Shown here piece by piece: positions 15,856-24,964 of a DNA stretch of 64,000 nucleotides. Both the position numbers and the translations under genes were made by a program. Source of the DNA: Rhizobium sp. BK251 (GTDB taxonomy: Bacteria; Pseudomonadota; Alphaproteobacteria; Rhizobiales; Rhizobiaceae); NCBI RefSeq assembly GCF_004345245.1, contig NZ_SLUQ01000012.1, forward strand, positions 108,582 through 172,581, given 5' to 3'. The first letter of the stretch is position 1; each line of letters opens with the position of its first letter. The notes beneath the pieces were generated by a model, which saw nothing but the letters and a program-made list of their open reading frames with translations, was not told the DNA's origin and searched no databases.

Positions 15856-16677
15856 ATGAATCACATGAATATCGAACTCAAAGGTCGAAAGGCGATCGTT
15901 ACGGGCTCAACGGCGGGCATCGGCCGTGCCACCGCCGAAGGCTTGGCGCGCGCCGGCGCATCGCTCGTGATCAACGGCCGTGGACGCGCCCGTGTCGACG
16001 AAGCGGTGCGGCAGATGCGACAGGTCTTCCCCGACAGCGACATCACCGGCATCGCCGCCGATCTCTCAACGGCGGCGGGCGCCGAGACCGTTTTCGCGCA
16101 GGCACCCGAAGCCGACATCCTCGTGAACAACGTCGGGACAGCATACATCCGCGAGTACAACGGCATCGAGGCCATCGCGAAAATCCCCGACGAGGACTGG
16201 CTCGGCCTGTTTCAGTTGAACGTGATGAGCGGCGTCCGCATGGCGCGCCAATACCTGCCGCGCATGGTGGCGAAAGGCTGGGGTCGTGTCGTGTTCGTCA
16301 GCAGCGAATCCGCAGTCAACATCCCTAAGGAAATGCTCGACTATGGCATGACCAAGACCGCTCAGCTCGCGGTTTCACGTGGGCTTGCCGAGGCGGTCGC
16401 CGGGACGGGCGTCACTGTCAACGCGGTTTTGCCGGGGCCAACCCGGTCCGAGATCTTGTGCGACTTCATAGCGAAGCAGGCCGAGGCGAACGGAATAACG
16501 CAGGAGGAAGCCGAGCAGGGCTTCCTGGCGGCGCTGCGCCCAACCACGCTCATCAAGCGCTTCACGACGACCGACGAGGTCGCCAACATGATCGTCTACG
16601 CGTGCTCGGAGCAGGCCTCCGCGACGTCCGGCGCGGCGCTGCGCGTGGATGGCGGCGTGGTGCGCTCCATCGGTTGA
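15856..16677 (+). CDS. Short-chain dehydrogenase/reductase (SDR)
   Basis: A 273-residue classical SDR. TGSTAGIG is the cofactor motif, NGRGRAR after the second strand points to NADP(H), NNVG stands in place of NNAG, Ser is in VSSESA and the YxxxK is YGMTK. The stretch VLPGPTRSEILCDFI and the length resemble SDRs annotated as oxidoreductases of unknown substrate. It follows the SRPBCC/reductase genes by about 50 bases on the same strand and has its own ribosome site (GGAGATGA). Confidence 0.85.
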   Translation: MNHMNIELKGRKAIVTGSTAGIGRATAEGLARAGASLVINGRGRARVDEAVRQMRQVFPDSDITGIAADLSTAAGAETVFAQAPEADILVNNVGTAYIREYNGIEAIAKIPDEDWLGLFQLNVMSGVRMARQYLPRMVAKGWGRVVFVSSESAVNIPKEMLDYGMTKTAQLAVSRGLAEAVAGTGVTVNAVLPGPTRSEILCDFIAKQAEANGITQEEAEQGFLAALRPTTLIKRFTTTDEVANMIVYACSEQASATSGAALRVDGGVVRSIG

Positions 16678-16747
16678 TACCCTGCGTTCGACCGGCTCAC
16701 AATCACATCAGCACAAGCCTCAAACAAATGGCAAAGGAGAAGTTTTC

Positions 16748-17608
16748 ATGTCGAAGAATAGCGAGCAAATCATTTTGGTGACAGGCGTCACCGGTAGGCA
16801 AGGAAGCGCCGTGTACCGGCATCTGCAGAAGAAAGGGTTCAAGCTGCGCGCGCTGGTGCGGGATCCCAATAGCGACAAAGTCCATCAACTGAGGGGACAG
16901 GGGACGGAAGTATTTCAGGGAAGTCTCGACGACCCCGACAGCCTAACGCGCGCGATGGATGGTGTGTATGGCGTATTCTCCGTGCAGCCATATTCGGCCA
17001 ATGAAATTCAACAGGGAGTGGCGGTCATCGAGGCCGCGAAGCGGCAGGGCGTCACCCATTTCGTTTACAGCTCAGTAGGTTCGGCCGACGAAGAGACAGG
17101 CCTTCCCCACTTCGAAAGCAAGATCAAGGTGGAAGAGCATCTGCGATCGAGTGGCTTGGCGTACACGATCGTGCGACCCGTTTTTTTCATGGAGAACTGG
17201 TACCGAGGCTTCGGCGAGTCGATCAGGAGCGGGCAGCTCCAGCAGCCATTAAGCTCGACAGCGCGCTTGCAGATGGTAGCTGTGGATGACATTGGCGCGT
17301 TTGTAGCGCTCGCGTTTGAGCACCCCGACAAATGGAAGGACAGAATATTTTCCCTGGCGGGCGATGAATTGTCGATGCAGCAGATTGCCGATGCTTTTGA
17401 CCGCGCGAATTCGCGGGAGGTGAAGTATGTTCAGGTTTCCTGGGATCATTTCGAGAAGAACATGGGAGGGGAACTGACGATGATGTACCACTGGTTCGAG
17501 GAAAAAGGATTTCACTTCAACATTGATGAGGTGCGACGAGAATATCCGCTGACCCACACCTTTGATCAATGGCTGGATACATATTGGGATAAGGCTTCGG
17601 GAGAGTAA
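16748..17608 (+). CDS. NmrA-like NAD(P)-binding protein
   Basis: A 286-residue atypical SDR of the NmrA/HSCARG type. The motif GVTGRQGSAVYRHL is characteristic, followed by LRALVRDPNSDK and FVYSSVGSADEE; there is no YxxxK. NmrA-like proteins sense NADP redox state or reduce quinones and similar compounds. I chose the ATG at 16748, preceded by AAAGGAGAAG; the frame is open to 16649. It ends the LysR-headed group and is followed by a stem-loop at 17620-17643. Confidence 0.85.
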   Translation: MSKNSEQIILVTGVTGRQGSAVYRHLQKKGFKLRALVRDPNSDKVHQLRGQGTEVFQGSLDDPDSLTRAMDGVYGVFSVQPYSANEIQQGVAVIEAAKRQGVTHFVYSSVGSADEETGLPHFESKIKVEEHLRSSGLAYTIVRPVFFMENWYRGFGESIRSGQLQQPLSSTARLQMVAVDDIGAFVALAFEHPDKWKDRIFSLAGDELSMQQIADAFDRANSREVKYVQVSWDHFEKNMGGELTMMYHWFEEKGFHFNIDEVRREYPLTHTFDQWLDTYWDKASGE

Positions 17609-17619
17609 AAGACATGTAG

Positions 17620-17643
17620 CTGATCGCTTTCTTTTTCGATCAG
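17620..17643 (+). terminator. Stem-loop after the NmrA-like gene
   Basis: CTGATCG (17620-17626) and CGATCAG (17637-17643) form a perfect 7-base-pair stem with a T-rich loop, 11 bases after the stop codon. There is no T tract after the stem, so it is a weak terminator candidate. It lies in the convergent gap before dnaE2. Confidence 0.4.
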
Positions 17644-17809
17644 TCATCGCAGAACCTAGTCTCGAGGAGGCGCCAATATGACCGTCGACATCAAACTCCT
17701 CCCAGCCACGAAGCTTTGACGCCTGCTACTGCCCATCTCGAAATGACGGGCCCGCAGCAATTTCGCCAGCGTCATGGATGTGGCTGCTGTCCCATGGCGC
17801 TATCGCGGA

Positions 17810-20800
17810 CTAATGAAAATTCCGTGCCTTGATCTTGAGGGTGTCGATGTGGAGATCGGGGACATACATGTCCCTGGTCTTCATCACGGATTTATCCCGC
17901 GCGTCCGGACTTCCAGGCGATCCGTGTGCGAACTCGTCGCCCCGACCAGTCGGGATCCTGACGTCGAGATCACGGTCCGCCAAAGCAGACAGATCGCCGG
18001 ACAGGTCGAAAAGCTGCCGCGCGATGAGATGGACGACCTCTCCCTCCCGCTGCACTTTCCCGTGGATGCCCATCAAGGACGCCCCAAGGACGATCCGACG
18101 CTGCTTCTCGAACAATGTCGGCCAGACGACGACGTTCGCTGGCCCAGTCTCGTCCTCCAAGGTGATGAACATCACGCCCTTCGCCGAGCCCGGCTTCTGG
18201 CGGACGAGGACGAGGCCGGCGATCATCATGAAGCGGCCGTCTTTTTCATTCATGGCGTCAGCACATGTGACGATCCGGCGCGCTTCCAAGTCCTTGCGGA
18301 GGAAAGCCATCGGATGCTGGCGGAGCGTCAGCCCCGTGTGACCATAGTCCTCGATCACATTGTGGCCTTCCGTCATCTGGCGAAGCACGACCTCCGGCTC
18401 CTGCTGTTCGGCCACGGCGTTCTGCTCGCGTTCGGACGCCGCGGCGAACAATGGCAGGGGTTCGTCCCGTAAGGCTTTGATCGCCCATAGCGCATCGCGT
18501 CGCTCGAGCCCGAAGGCGGGCTTGAAGGCGTCGGCCTCCGCGAGTTGGTTCAACGCCTCAGCCGGAACCTCCGAGCGGCGCCAGACGTCGTCTACGGATT
18601 CGAACGCGCGGTCCATGCGGGCGGCGGCGATCCGCGCGGCGTCGAGGTTGGCGAGGCCTGCAACAAGGCGCATGCCCAGCCGGACGGCATGACGCTCGGT
18701 ACCCGGAATGGGTTCAAGGGTGCAGTCCCAGCGCGAGTGAACGACCGATACCGGTCGGATTTCGACGCCGTGTTTCTGCGCGTCCTGCACAATCTGGGCG
18801 ACCGCGTAGAAGCCCATCGGCTGGCTGTTGATCAGCGCGGCGCAGAACGCGTCCGGGAAGTGGCACTTGATGAAGCAGGAGGCATACGCGATAAGCGCGA
18901 ACGACGCCGCGTGGCTTTCCGGAAAACCGTAGCTTCCAAACCCCTCGAGCTGTTTGAAAGTGCGTTCGGCGAAGTCTCTCGAGTACCCGTTGTTGACCAT
19001 TCCCTCGACGAGCTTGGTCTGAAACCGCGACACGCCGCCGGTGAATTTGAAAGTCGCCATGCTCTTGCGGAGTTGGTCCGCCTCCCCGCCCGTAAACCCG
19101 GCGCAGACCATTGCGACTTTCATGGCGCTTTCCTGGAAGAGAGGTACGCCCAAGGTCTTTCCGAGGACGGCCTCCAGTTCGGGCGTCGGATATTCGACCT
19201 TCTCCTTGCCCTCGCGACGTCGAAGATAAGGATGGACCATATCGCCCTGGATGGGCCCCGGCCGAACGATCGCCACCTGGACAACGAGATCGTAAAACGT
19301 TCGTGGCTTTAGTCGCGGCAGCATGCTCATCTGGGCGCGGGATTCGACCTGGAACGTCCCCAAGGTGTCGGCTTTTCGGATCATCGCGTAGGTCGCCTGA
19401 TCCTCGTGGCGGATCTTGGCGAGATCGAGATCCTCGCCCTTGTGCTCGCGGATAAGGTCGAAGGCCTTGGACATGCATGTCAGCATGCCAAGCGCCAGGA
19501 CGTCAACCTTCATCATCTTAAGCGCCTCGACGTCGTCTTTGTCCCACTCGATGACCTGCCGGTCCTCCATGCGCGCCGGCTCGATGGGAACGAGGTCGTC
19601 CAGGCGCGATCGCGTGAGGACGAAACCACCGACATGCTGGCCGAGATGTCGAGGGGCCCCTATCAGCTCGCGGGCCAGCCGGAGCGTCATGACGAGCCGG
19701 TAGTCGTCCGGATTGAGATTAAGGTCCCGAACGTTCTTCTCGGTAATCTCCTCGCTCCACGACCATAGGCCTGCCGACAGGGCCTTGGCCACGTCCTCAG
19801 GCAGGCCCATCGCTTTCCCGACATCGCGGATCGCGCCTTTCGCCCGGTAGCGTGTGACGGTGCAGACGAGGGCGGCGCGCTCACGCCCGTATGTCTTGTA
19901 GATCCACTGGATGACCTCTTCACGTCGGGCGTTTTCGAAGTCGACGTCGATGTCCGGCGGCTCGTTACGCTCTTTGCTGACGAAGCGCTCGAATAGAAGG
20001 TCATTCGTCTCTGGGTCGATACTCGTGATACCGAGGATGTAGCAGATCGCTGAGTTCGCAGCACTTCCTCTACCTTGACAGAGAATGCCCTGGCTACGGG
20101 CGAACTTGACAATCGAGAACACCGTCAAAAAATAGGGCGCATAATCCATCTCCTTGATCAGGTCGAGTTCGTGCCGGACGGCGCGCAACACCTTTTGCGG
20201 AAGACCCTCCGGGTATCGGTCCGGAAGATATTCGCGAACGTAGTGCTCAAGCGACTGCTGGGCGTCCATCCCTTCGACGATGGCTTCCTCCGGATATTCG
20301 TAGGTCAGTTCTTCGAGTGAGAACTTGCAGCGGTCGACGATCTCCATCGTGCGTGCGAGTGCTTCCGGGTAGCGGGGAAACAGGCGCTCCATCTCCTCCG
20401 GGGGCTTTAAGAAGCGGTCGGCAAACCGCTCCCGGTCGAATCCAACCTCGTCGATGGTTGTCCCTTCCCGGATGCAGGTGACGACATCCTGCAGTTGGCG
20501 GCGAGACGGCTCATGGAACAGCACGTCGTTGGTGACGACCGTCTTTACCTTGTATCGCGTCGCCATGTTCGCCATCTCGTGCAGTCTCATCTGATCGTTC
20601 GGCCGACGGCGAAGGCAGAGCGAGACGTAGGCGCGGTCAGCGAACACGTCCTTCATGCGCCGCAGATGCACCGCGCAGAGGTCGTCCGGCATGTCGGGAA
20701 CGAGGATGCCGATCAGGCCCTCGGCATAGGGCGGCAGGTCGGCGAAGTGCAGGATGCAGTTGTTTTTGCCACCCCTCCCCTTGCCGAGCGTGATCAGCCG

Positions 20801-21067
20801 CGTCAGTCGCGAGTAGGCCGCTTTGTCGGTCGGATAGACGAGAATGGACATGCCGTCCTGCAGGTCGAGTCGGCAGCCGACGACGAGGTGCAACCCGGTT
20901 GCGCGCGACGCTTCGAGCGCGCGAACAATGCCCGCCAACGAGTTGCGGTCGACGACGCCGAGCGCTTCGATGCCCAACTCCTTGGCGGTCGCGAACAGTT
21001 CGTCGGCAGACGACGCGCCTCGTAAGAAGGAGAAGTGGGTGGTCGTCTGGAGCTCGGCGTACCTCAT
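17810..21067 (-). CDS. dnaE2: Error-prone DNA polymerase DnaE2 (ImuC)
   Basis: A 1085-residue C-family polymerase alpha subunit. The N-terminal PHP domain begins MRYAELQTTTHFSFLRGASS; the palm carries the catalytic PDIDVDF near residue 370; a C-terminal OB-fold region contains FITLEDETGPANVVVWP. DnaE2 performs translesion synthesis in SOS mutagenesis together with ImuA and ImuB. Its ATG overlaps the imuB stop (ATGA at 21064-21067), so translation is coupled, and an upstream reading-frame extension to 21217 lies inside imuB. It ends about 200 bases from the convergent NmrA-like gene. Regulated from the LexA box before imuA. Confidence 0.97.
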   Translation of the reverse strand: MRYAELQTTTHFSFLRGASSADELFATAKELGIEALGVVDRNSLAGIVRALEASRATGLHLVVGCRLDLQDGMSILVYPTDKAAYSRLTRLITLGKGRGGKNNCILHFADLPPYAEGLIGILVPDMPDDLCAVHLRRMKDVFADRAYVSLCLRRRPNDQMRLHEMANMATRYKVKTVVTNDVLFHEPSRRQLQDVVTCIREGTTIDEVGFDRERFADRFLKPPEEMERLFPRYPEALARTMEIVDRCKFSLEELTYEYPEEAIVEGMDAQQSLEHYVREYLPDRYPEGLPQKVLRAVRHELDLIKEMDYAPYFLTVFSIVKFARSQGILCQGRGSAANSAICYILGITSIDPETNDLLFERFVSKERNEPPDIDVDFENARREEVIQWIYKTYGRERAALVCTVTRYRAKGAIRDVGKAMGLPEDVAKALSAGLWSWSEEITEKNVRDLNLNPDDYRLVMTLRLARELIGAPRHLGQHVGGFVLTRSRLDDLVPIEPARMEDRQVIEWDKDDVEALKMMKVDVLALGMLTCMSKAFDLIREHKGEDLDLAKIRHEDQATYAMIRKADTLGTFQVESRAQMSMLPRLKPRTFYDLVVQVAIVRPGPIQGDMVHPYLRRREGKEKVEYPTPELEAVLGKTLGVPLFQESAMKVAMVCAGFTGGEADQLRKSMATFKFTGGVSRFQTKLVEGMVNNGYSRDFAERTFKQLEGFGSYGFPESHAASFALIAYASCFIKCHFPDAFCAALINSQPMGFYAVAQIVQDAQKHGVEIRPVSVVHSRWDCTLEPIPGTERHAVRLGMRLVAGLANLDAARIAAARMDRAFESVDDVWRRSEVPAEALNQLAEADAFKPAFGLERRDALWAIKALRDEPLPLFAAASEREQNAVAEQQEPEVVLRQMTEGHNVIEDYGHTGLTLRQHPMAFLRKDLEARRIVTCADAMNEKDGRFMMIAGLVLVRQKPGSAKGVMFITLEDETGPANVVVWPTLFEKQRRIVLGASLMGIHGKVQREGEVVHLIARQLFDLSGDLSALADRDLDVRIPTGRGDEFAHGSPGSPDARDKSVMKTRDMYVPDLHIDTLKIKARNFH

Positions 21068-22578
21068 GCGAACAGCCCGTGCATGAACCACTCGTGGCTG
21101 CCGGTCTCGAGGTCGACGCCGTCGCCCGCGCGGAAAATCCAGAAGCGCTCGCCGCGCTCGTTCTCGATCATGAAATAATCTCTCACCGCTTCTAGCTCGG
21201 CCGGCCTGCGCCACCATTCTCCGAAGATGCGCTCGGGCCCATCGGCGCGCACGACCTTGTGGCGGTTGCCGCGCCAGGTGACGCTGCGCGGAGGATGGTC
21301 GGGCATTAGGGCGATCGCTTCGATCACCTCCGGCCGAGCAAGCAACCGGACGGGACGACGCCAGTGGCCGACCCAGGTCTCGGCCGTCTCTTCCGCCGCC
21401 GCGGAAATGCGCTGGACGCTGCGCTCAGGGACGTCCGACGCGATCGGGGCAACGCGGAACACGCGCTGGCCGCGGTTGCCGAAGGTGTCGATCAACGGCG
21501 TTATGTCGGTCGTCTCTTCTTCAACGAGCGAGGACGACCGCTGCTCTTCCTCGAGGAGTTCGGTGGCCGCGGCGGTGAGCGTCAGCTTCTCGATCCCGAA
21601 GCCGGGTTCGATCTTCTCCGTCCTATCCTTGAACAATTTCGTCAGCCAGGCGACGTCGCGGGCTGGCTTGGCAGTTCCAGCCCGGATGACCTGCCGGGTA
21701 TTGTCGACTTTCTCGACGAAGAGATCGGTGCGCCGGACGCCCAGTCCTCTTTTTTCGAGTTCCGCGACGAGCTGGACGACCAACCTGCCGACATACTTGT
21801 CGATGGTCTCGGCGGCACCGATCGGTTCCTGAAAATTGCGGGAGACCTCGACGATCTCGGCAGTCCGGATCGGGTCGATCGGTTCCGGCTTCAAGCCGCG
21901 CATCTGGTCGAGACGACGGCCGGGCTCCGGTCCGAAACGCAGGGCGAGCGGTGCGCGCGGCGTCGCCGACAATTCGCCGATGGATTGAAAGCCGAGCACG
22001 CGAAGATCAGCGACGGTCTTTTCCGGGAGGCGGAGGAGCGAGATGGGAAGCTTTTCGACGGCGCGGAACGTCTCGCCTGAAGGGACGATGACGGTTTCGC
22101 GCTTGATCGCACGGGCGCAGGCATGTGCGGCACCCCAGGTGCCCGCGACGGCGACGCGGGCTTTCAGCCGTTTCGCGTGGAAGCTATTGAAGATCTTCGT
22201 CACCATAGGCTGCTCGCCTCCTTGCAGATGATCTGCGCCCTCAGTGTCGAGAACCAGACCATCGGTGCCGTCGAGGGCGACAATCGGCGAGTAATGCTGC
22301 AGCGCCCAGAGTGCGATCCGCTCCAGCGTCAGCGCGTCGGCGGCGGGATCGGCGTCGACGAGCTTCAGGCCGCGAAACAAAGCCTGAGCTTTCGCCGCGG
22401 GCATCCCTACGCGGACGCCGACTTTCCTTGCGGCGGCGTCGGCCGACGTCACCCAGCGCTTCGATCCGCTCTTCGCGATGACGGCGAGCGGCTGATCGTC
22501 AGGTATGGACGGATCGTCGCGACGTATCCGATCGGTCGGCAGATCCGGAAGAAATATCGATACGACCCTGCTCATCAC
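21064..22578 (-). CDS. imuB: ImuB, Y-family polymerase homologue of the mutasome
   Basis: A 504-residue ImuB protein. It has a Y-family (DinB/UmuC) fold but with the catalytic acidic residues missing, as is usual for ImuB, which acts as a hub that binds the beta clamp, ImuA and DnaE2. The N-terminus reads RVVSIFLPDLPTDRIRR, a typical ImuB start, and the C-terminus ends with the conserved WFMHGLFA. The first 80 bases overlap the end of imuA and the stop overlaps the dnaE2 start, the classical SOS cassette layout. Confidence 0.95.
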   Translation of the reverse strand: MMSRVVSIFLPDLPTDRIRRDDPSIPDDQPLAVIAKSGSKRWVTSADAAARKVGVRVGMPAAKAQALFRGLKLVDADPAADALTLERIALWALQHYSPIVALDGTDGLVLDTEGADHLQGGEQPMVTKIFNSFHAKRLKARVAVAGTWGAAHACARAIKRETVIVPSGETFRAVEKLPISLLRLPEKTVADLRVLGFQSIGELSATPRAPLALRFGPEPGRRLDQMRGLKPEPIDPIRTAEIVEVSRNFQEPIGAAETIDKYVGRLVVQLVAELEKRGLGVRRTDLFVEKVDNTRQVIRAGTAKPARDVAWLTKLFKDRTEKIEPGFGIEKLTLTAAATELLEEEQRSSSLVEEETTDITPLIDTFGNRGQRVFRVAPIASDVPERSVQRISAAAEETAETWVGHWRRPVRLLARPEVIEAIALMPDHPPRSVTWRGNRHKVVRADGPERIFGEWWRRPAELEAVRDYFMIENERGERFWIFRAGDGVDLETGSHEWFMHGLFA

Positions 22579-23251
22579 ATGCTCCTACGCAAAACTCAGC
22601 ACACTCCCCCGCTTTCACTCGCATCAGTTCCACAAGCCACCGCGCCCTGCCGACGCCGGGAACGGGCAGCTCTTCCGAAGGCAGGACGCTGACCCGCCAA
22701 CGTGTCGTGCTGGCCGTAGGCTGACCGAAATCGTTGGCTTCCGTTTGCCGTCTCCAGCGCCGCACGACGATACCCATCGTGCCGGTCCTCTCGGCCGCAA
22801 GCTGCAGCCGGCGAGAGGCGACCATGGGAAGCCGGACAAGCTCTCCGACCACCGCGCCTAGGCCTCCATACGAGAGGGCCTCCTCCATACTTGCCAGGAC
22901 GTCCTCTTCCTTGTCGCCTTCCACGAAAACGACCCGCTGCGGATGGAGGCCAACCTGGGCAAGGGCTGGAAAGAAGAGGTCCGGTCGCGTCATGCACCAG
23001 ACGACGGGACCCTTCGTCCGCGCGGCTATCCCCGCTGCAAAGAGCGCGGCCGCCGCGCCGTCGACCGTCCCGGATCCGCCGCCCGCGATTTCATGCAAGG
23101 CGCCGTGAGCGAGACCGCCCGCGGGAAGGACCGCATCAATGGCCGGCGTACCGAACGGCAGGCACTCCCTTCGCTTCGCGACGCCGCCTTCCAAAGCGGA
23201 GATGCGTTCGCGCAGTTCGGCGATGGCTAGCTCGCGCGCAGCCGAAGGCAT
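22499..23251 (-). CDS. imuA: ImuA, RecA-like mutasome protein
   Basis: A 250-residue RecA/SulA-like protein. The segment LPFGTPAIDAVLPAGGLAHGALHEIAGG is typical of ImuA, followed by a degenerate nucleotide-binding region. ImuA is required with ImuB and DnaE2 for damage-induced mutagenesis. The gene is first in the cassette, overlaps imuB by 80 bases, and has a LexA box about 60 bases upstream, indicating direct SOS control. Confidence 0.93.
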   Translation of the reverse strand: MPSAARELAIAELRERISALEGGVAKRRECLPFGTPAIDAVLPAGGLAHGALHEIAGGGSGTVDGAAAALFAAGIAARTKGPVVWCMTRPDLFFPALAQVGLHPQRVVFVEGDKEEDVLASMEEALSYGGLGAVVGELVRLPMVASRRLQLAAERTGTMGIVVRRWRRQTEANDFGQPTASTTRWRVSVLPSEELPVPGVGRARWLVELMRVKAGECAEFCVGACDEQGRIDISSGSADRSDTSRRSVHT

Positions 23252-23311
23252 TCACGAATCCTTTGAAATCGCGGTGGATGGGACGACATCATGTCGCTTG
23301 GAAACTTGATT

Positions 23312-23326
23312 GTTCTCTTTCTGTTC
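23312..23326 (-). promoter_or_regulatory. LexA box upstream of imuA
   Basis: On the plus strand GTTC-TCTTTCT-GTTC (GAAC-N7-GAAC on the coding strand) is an exact match to the direct-repeat LexA site of Rhizobiales and other alphaproteobacteria. It begins 61 bases upstream of the imuA ATG at 23251, a good position for repression of the imuA-imuB-dnaE2 operon. Confidence 0.8.
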
Positions 23327-23542
23327 CGTATGGATCTTGGCGTCAAGGTACCCTTCGAACAGGAATCTATTCCTGAAGATTAGTGATTCGAAAGATTAGC
23401 GAGATGAATCAAAACCGTAGCCGCGAGTCGTAAGTAGTTGCCATCATCGAAAATATTTTTGTCATGGTGGACGCCTTGCCTGTGGAAGACCCCTTGAATA
23501 TTGAGCCGCGCCCGGCCTCAAACGGGAGCATCGGAGAAGAGA

Positions 23543-23806
23543 TTGGGAAGACGACGACCGCAACCGGACAATTCTTCCGGCCCCAAACTGAAAGACGTCA
23601 CTCTGCCGACCATCGAGGTCGAATGCAAAGCTTGCGGATTAAAGGGCGCGTACGACCGCGCCGTATTGGTGAAACTTCACGGCGCGAGCCTCTCATTTGC
23701 GAGGCTGCGAAGGCAGGCCGCGCTGGGGTGTGAAAGAATGACCGGCCCTGACGGCGACAGGTGTCAGACCCGATTTCCGTGCCTTGAAACCCGATCGGTC
23801 GAATGA
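23543..23806 (+). CDS. Small zinc-ribbon-like protein
   Basis: An 87-residue protein with CKACG near the middle and two further cysteines (LGCERM and RCQTRFPC), a Cys pattern expected for a zinc ribbon. The core from LPTIEVECKACG to the C-terminus is well ordered in character while the N-terminus is basic. I chose the TTG at 23543, which has GGAG six bases upstream; a TTG at 23501 is an alternative. Function unknown; it lies between the SOS cassette and a MOSC gene on the same strand as the latter, 39 bases away. Confidence 0.6.
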   Translation: MGRRRPQPDNSSGPKLKDVTLPTIEVECKACGLKGAYDRAVLVKLHGASLSFARLRRQAALGCERMTGPDGDRCQTRFPCLETRSVE

Positions 23807-23845
23807 ACCAGTCTCGAATTTGCGCATAGAGAGGTAGGACAATCC

Positions 23846-24412
23846 ATGGAGAACACGGAGGATTGGATGGACGGCGCACAGGTGATCGCAGTCGCGACGG
23901 ACGAAAGCCATCGCTTCTCGAAGGTGACGGCGGACGAAATCCATGTGCTTGCTGGTCTGGGGGTCGCAGGTGACGTGCACCAAGGGGTGACGGTCAAGCA
24001 CCGCTCACGCGTCCGGGTTGACCCGACCCAGCCGAACCTTCGACAGGTTCATCTGATCCAGGCCGAATTGCTCGACGAGCTTGCCGACCATGGTTTCGAC
24101 GTTGGTCCTGCCGACCTGGGAGAAAACGTCACCACCCGCGGCGTCGACCTTCTCGCGCTACCGCGCGGCACGGTTCTTAAACTGGGCGCGGACGTCGAGC
24201 TTGAGGTGACAGGCCTGCGAAATCCCTGTTCACAAATCGAGAAGTTTCGGCCTGGCCTCCTGAAAACTGTTCTCGGGAAAGGGCCGGATGGTGAGCTTGT
24301 GAAGAAGACCGGCGTCATGACCATCGCCCTCAAGGGTGGGATCGTTTCGCCAGGAGATACCATTGTGGTCAAACTTCCCGCTCCGCCATTGCTCTCGCTG
24401 GAAGTCGTCTAA
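23846..24412 (+). CDS. MOSC-domain protein
   Basis: A 188-residue MOSC (molybdenum cofactor sulfurase C-terminal-like) protein. LHQVHLIQAEL-type text is present as LRQVHLIQAELLDELADHGF, then DLGENVTTRGVDL, and the conserved metal-sulfur Cys is in GLRNPCSQIEKF. Stand-alone bacterial MOSC proteins of this size resemble YiiM/YuaD, which detoxify N-hydroxylated compounds using Moco. It could relate to the Moco enzyme at 52.4 kb but no direct link is visible. Confidence 0.85.
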   Translation: MENTEDWMDGAQVIAVATDESHRFSKVTADEIHVLAGLGVAGDVHQGVTVKHRSRVRVDPTQPNLRQVHLIQAELLDELADHGFDVGPADLGENVTTRGVDLLALPRGTVLKLGADVELEVTGLRNPCSQIEKFRPGLLKTVLGKGPDGELVKKTGVMTIALKGGIVSPGDTIVVKLPAPPLLSLEVV

Positions 24413-24432
24413 GCCCCGACATGAGATCCCGA

Positions 24433-24639
24433 CTACCTGGTCTCGCCTTCGTTCATGTCGGCTGGATCGTAGTTGATGTCCCAGTCCTTGACGGGCTTTT
24501 TGCCAGGGGGCGTCTTATGCTCCGTCGCATCTTCCGATCCGGTGACGACGGTCGGCTTGGCGCTGGCCACGCCAGTTGCCTTCCGGTCGCCGACCGATTT
24601 GGCGTACTGACCCTTCGCGTCCTTTTCGACATCCGTCAT
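24433..24639 (-). CDS. Small acidic protein with a KDWDINYD.ADMNEGE C-terminus
   Basis: A 68-residue hydrophilic protein of unknown function. Its C-terminus (VKDWDINYDPADMNEGE) and middle (SAKPTVVTGSEDAT) are shared with the 78-residue protein at 52085-52321, so the two are paralogues. No Cys, no hydrophobic core, probably intrinsically disordered. The ATG at 24639 directly follows the stop of the upstream small gene, so both are one operon driven by the EcfG-like promoter at 24866-24890. Confidence 0.65.
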   Translation of the reverse strand: MTDVEKDAKGQYAKSVGDRKATGVASAKPTVVTGSEDATEHKTPPGKKPVKDWDINYDPADMNEGETR

Positions 24640-24640
24640 C

Positions 24641-24841
24641 TCATTCGCCTTTCTGTTTGAGGCCGTCGGAAATTTTTTTGACCTCAGGGTCGGCGTTGGT
24701 CTCGCCGTTCGCATCTTTAGTCCGGTCTGGATCATCCTTTGCCGGCATGTATCCCGGCGGCGTGTTTTCTTGTGGACCCTCCCAACGGGGAGACTGGTCG
24801 GTGGTGCCCGGTGCACCGTCTTTCGGCTTGTTCATTCCCAT
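24641..24841 (-). CDS. Small hydrophilic stress-type protein (MGMN..KDGAPGTTDQ family)
   Basis: A 66-residue polar protein rich in Asp, Pro, Lys and Gly. About 75 percent of it is identical by eye to the 66-residue protein at 61503-61703 (shared segments include PKDGAPGTTDQSPRWEGPQE and DPEVKK). The ATG at 24841 has GAAGGAG upstream. Both genes have a GGAAC-N16-NGTT promoter 25-27 bases before the start. A long reading frame extending upstream of this ATG to 25906 is antisense to other genes and not real. Function unknown. Confidence 0.7.
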   Translation of the reverse strand: MGMNKPKDGAPGTTDQSPRWEGPQENTPPGYMPAKDDPDRTKDANGETNADPEVKKISDGLKQKGE

Positions 24842-24865
24842 GATGCTTTCTCCTTCTGCGAGGCT

Positions 24866-24890
24866 AACCCTCGTCGCGAGGGGATGTTCC
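24866..24890 (-). promoter_or_regulatory. EcfG/RpoE2-type promoter, GGAAC-N16-GGTT
   Basis: On the minus strand GGAAC (24890-24886) is followed after 16 bases by GGTT (24869-24866), 25 bases before the ATG of the small stress-type gene. This fits the general stress sigma factor consensus GGAAC-N16/17-CGTT in eight of nine positions. Confidence 0.65.
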
Positions 24891-24964
24891 GTTCTCTCGC
24901 CTACGTCGGGCCTTCGAAAATGACTGGCCACACCACGATTTCTTCTGGATGCGACGGCCGAGAC

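Noticed and set aside
17644..17809. Possible short gene between the NmrA-like gene and dnaE2
   Set aside because: An ATG with a GGAGG-like site near 17660-17677 gives only 13 codons before a stop; it may be a remnant but cannot be supported as a gene.
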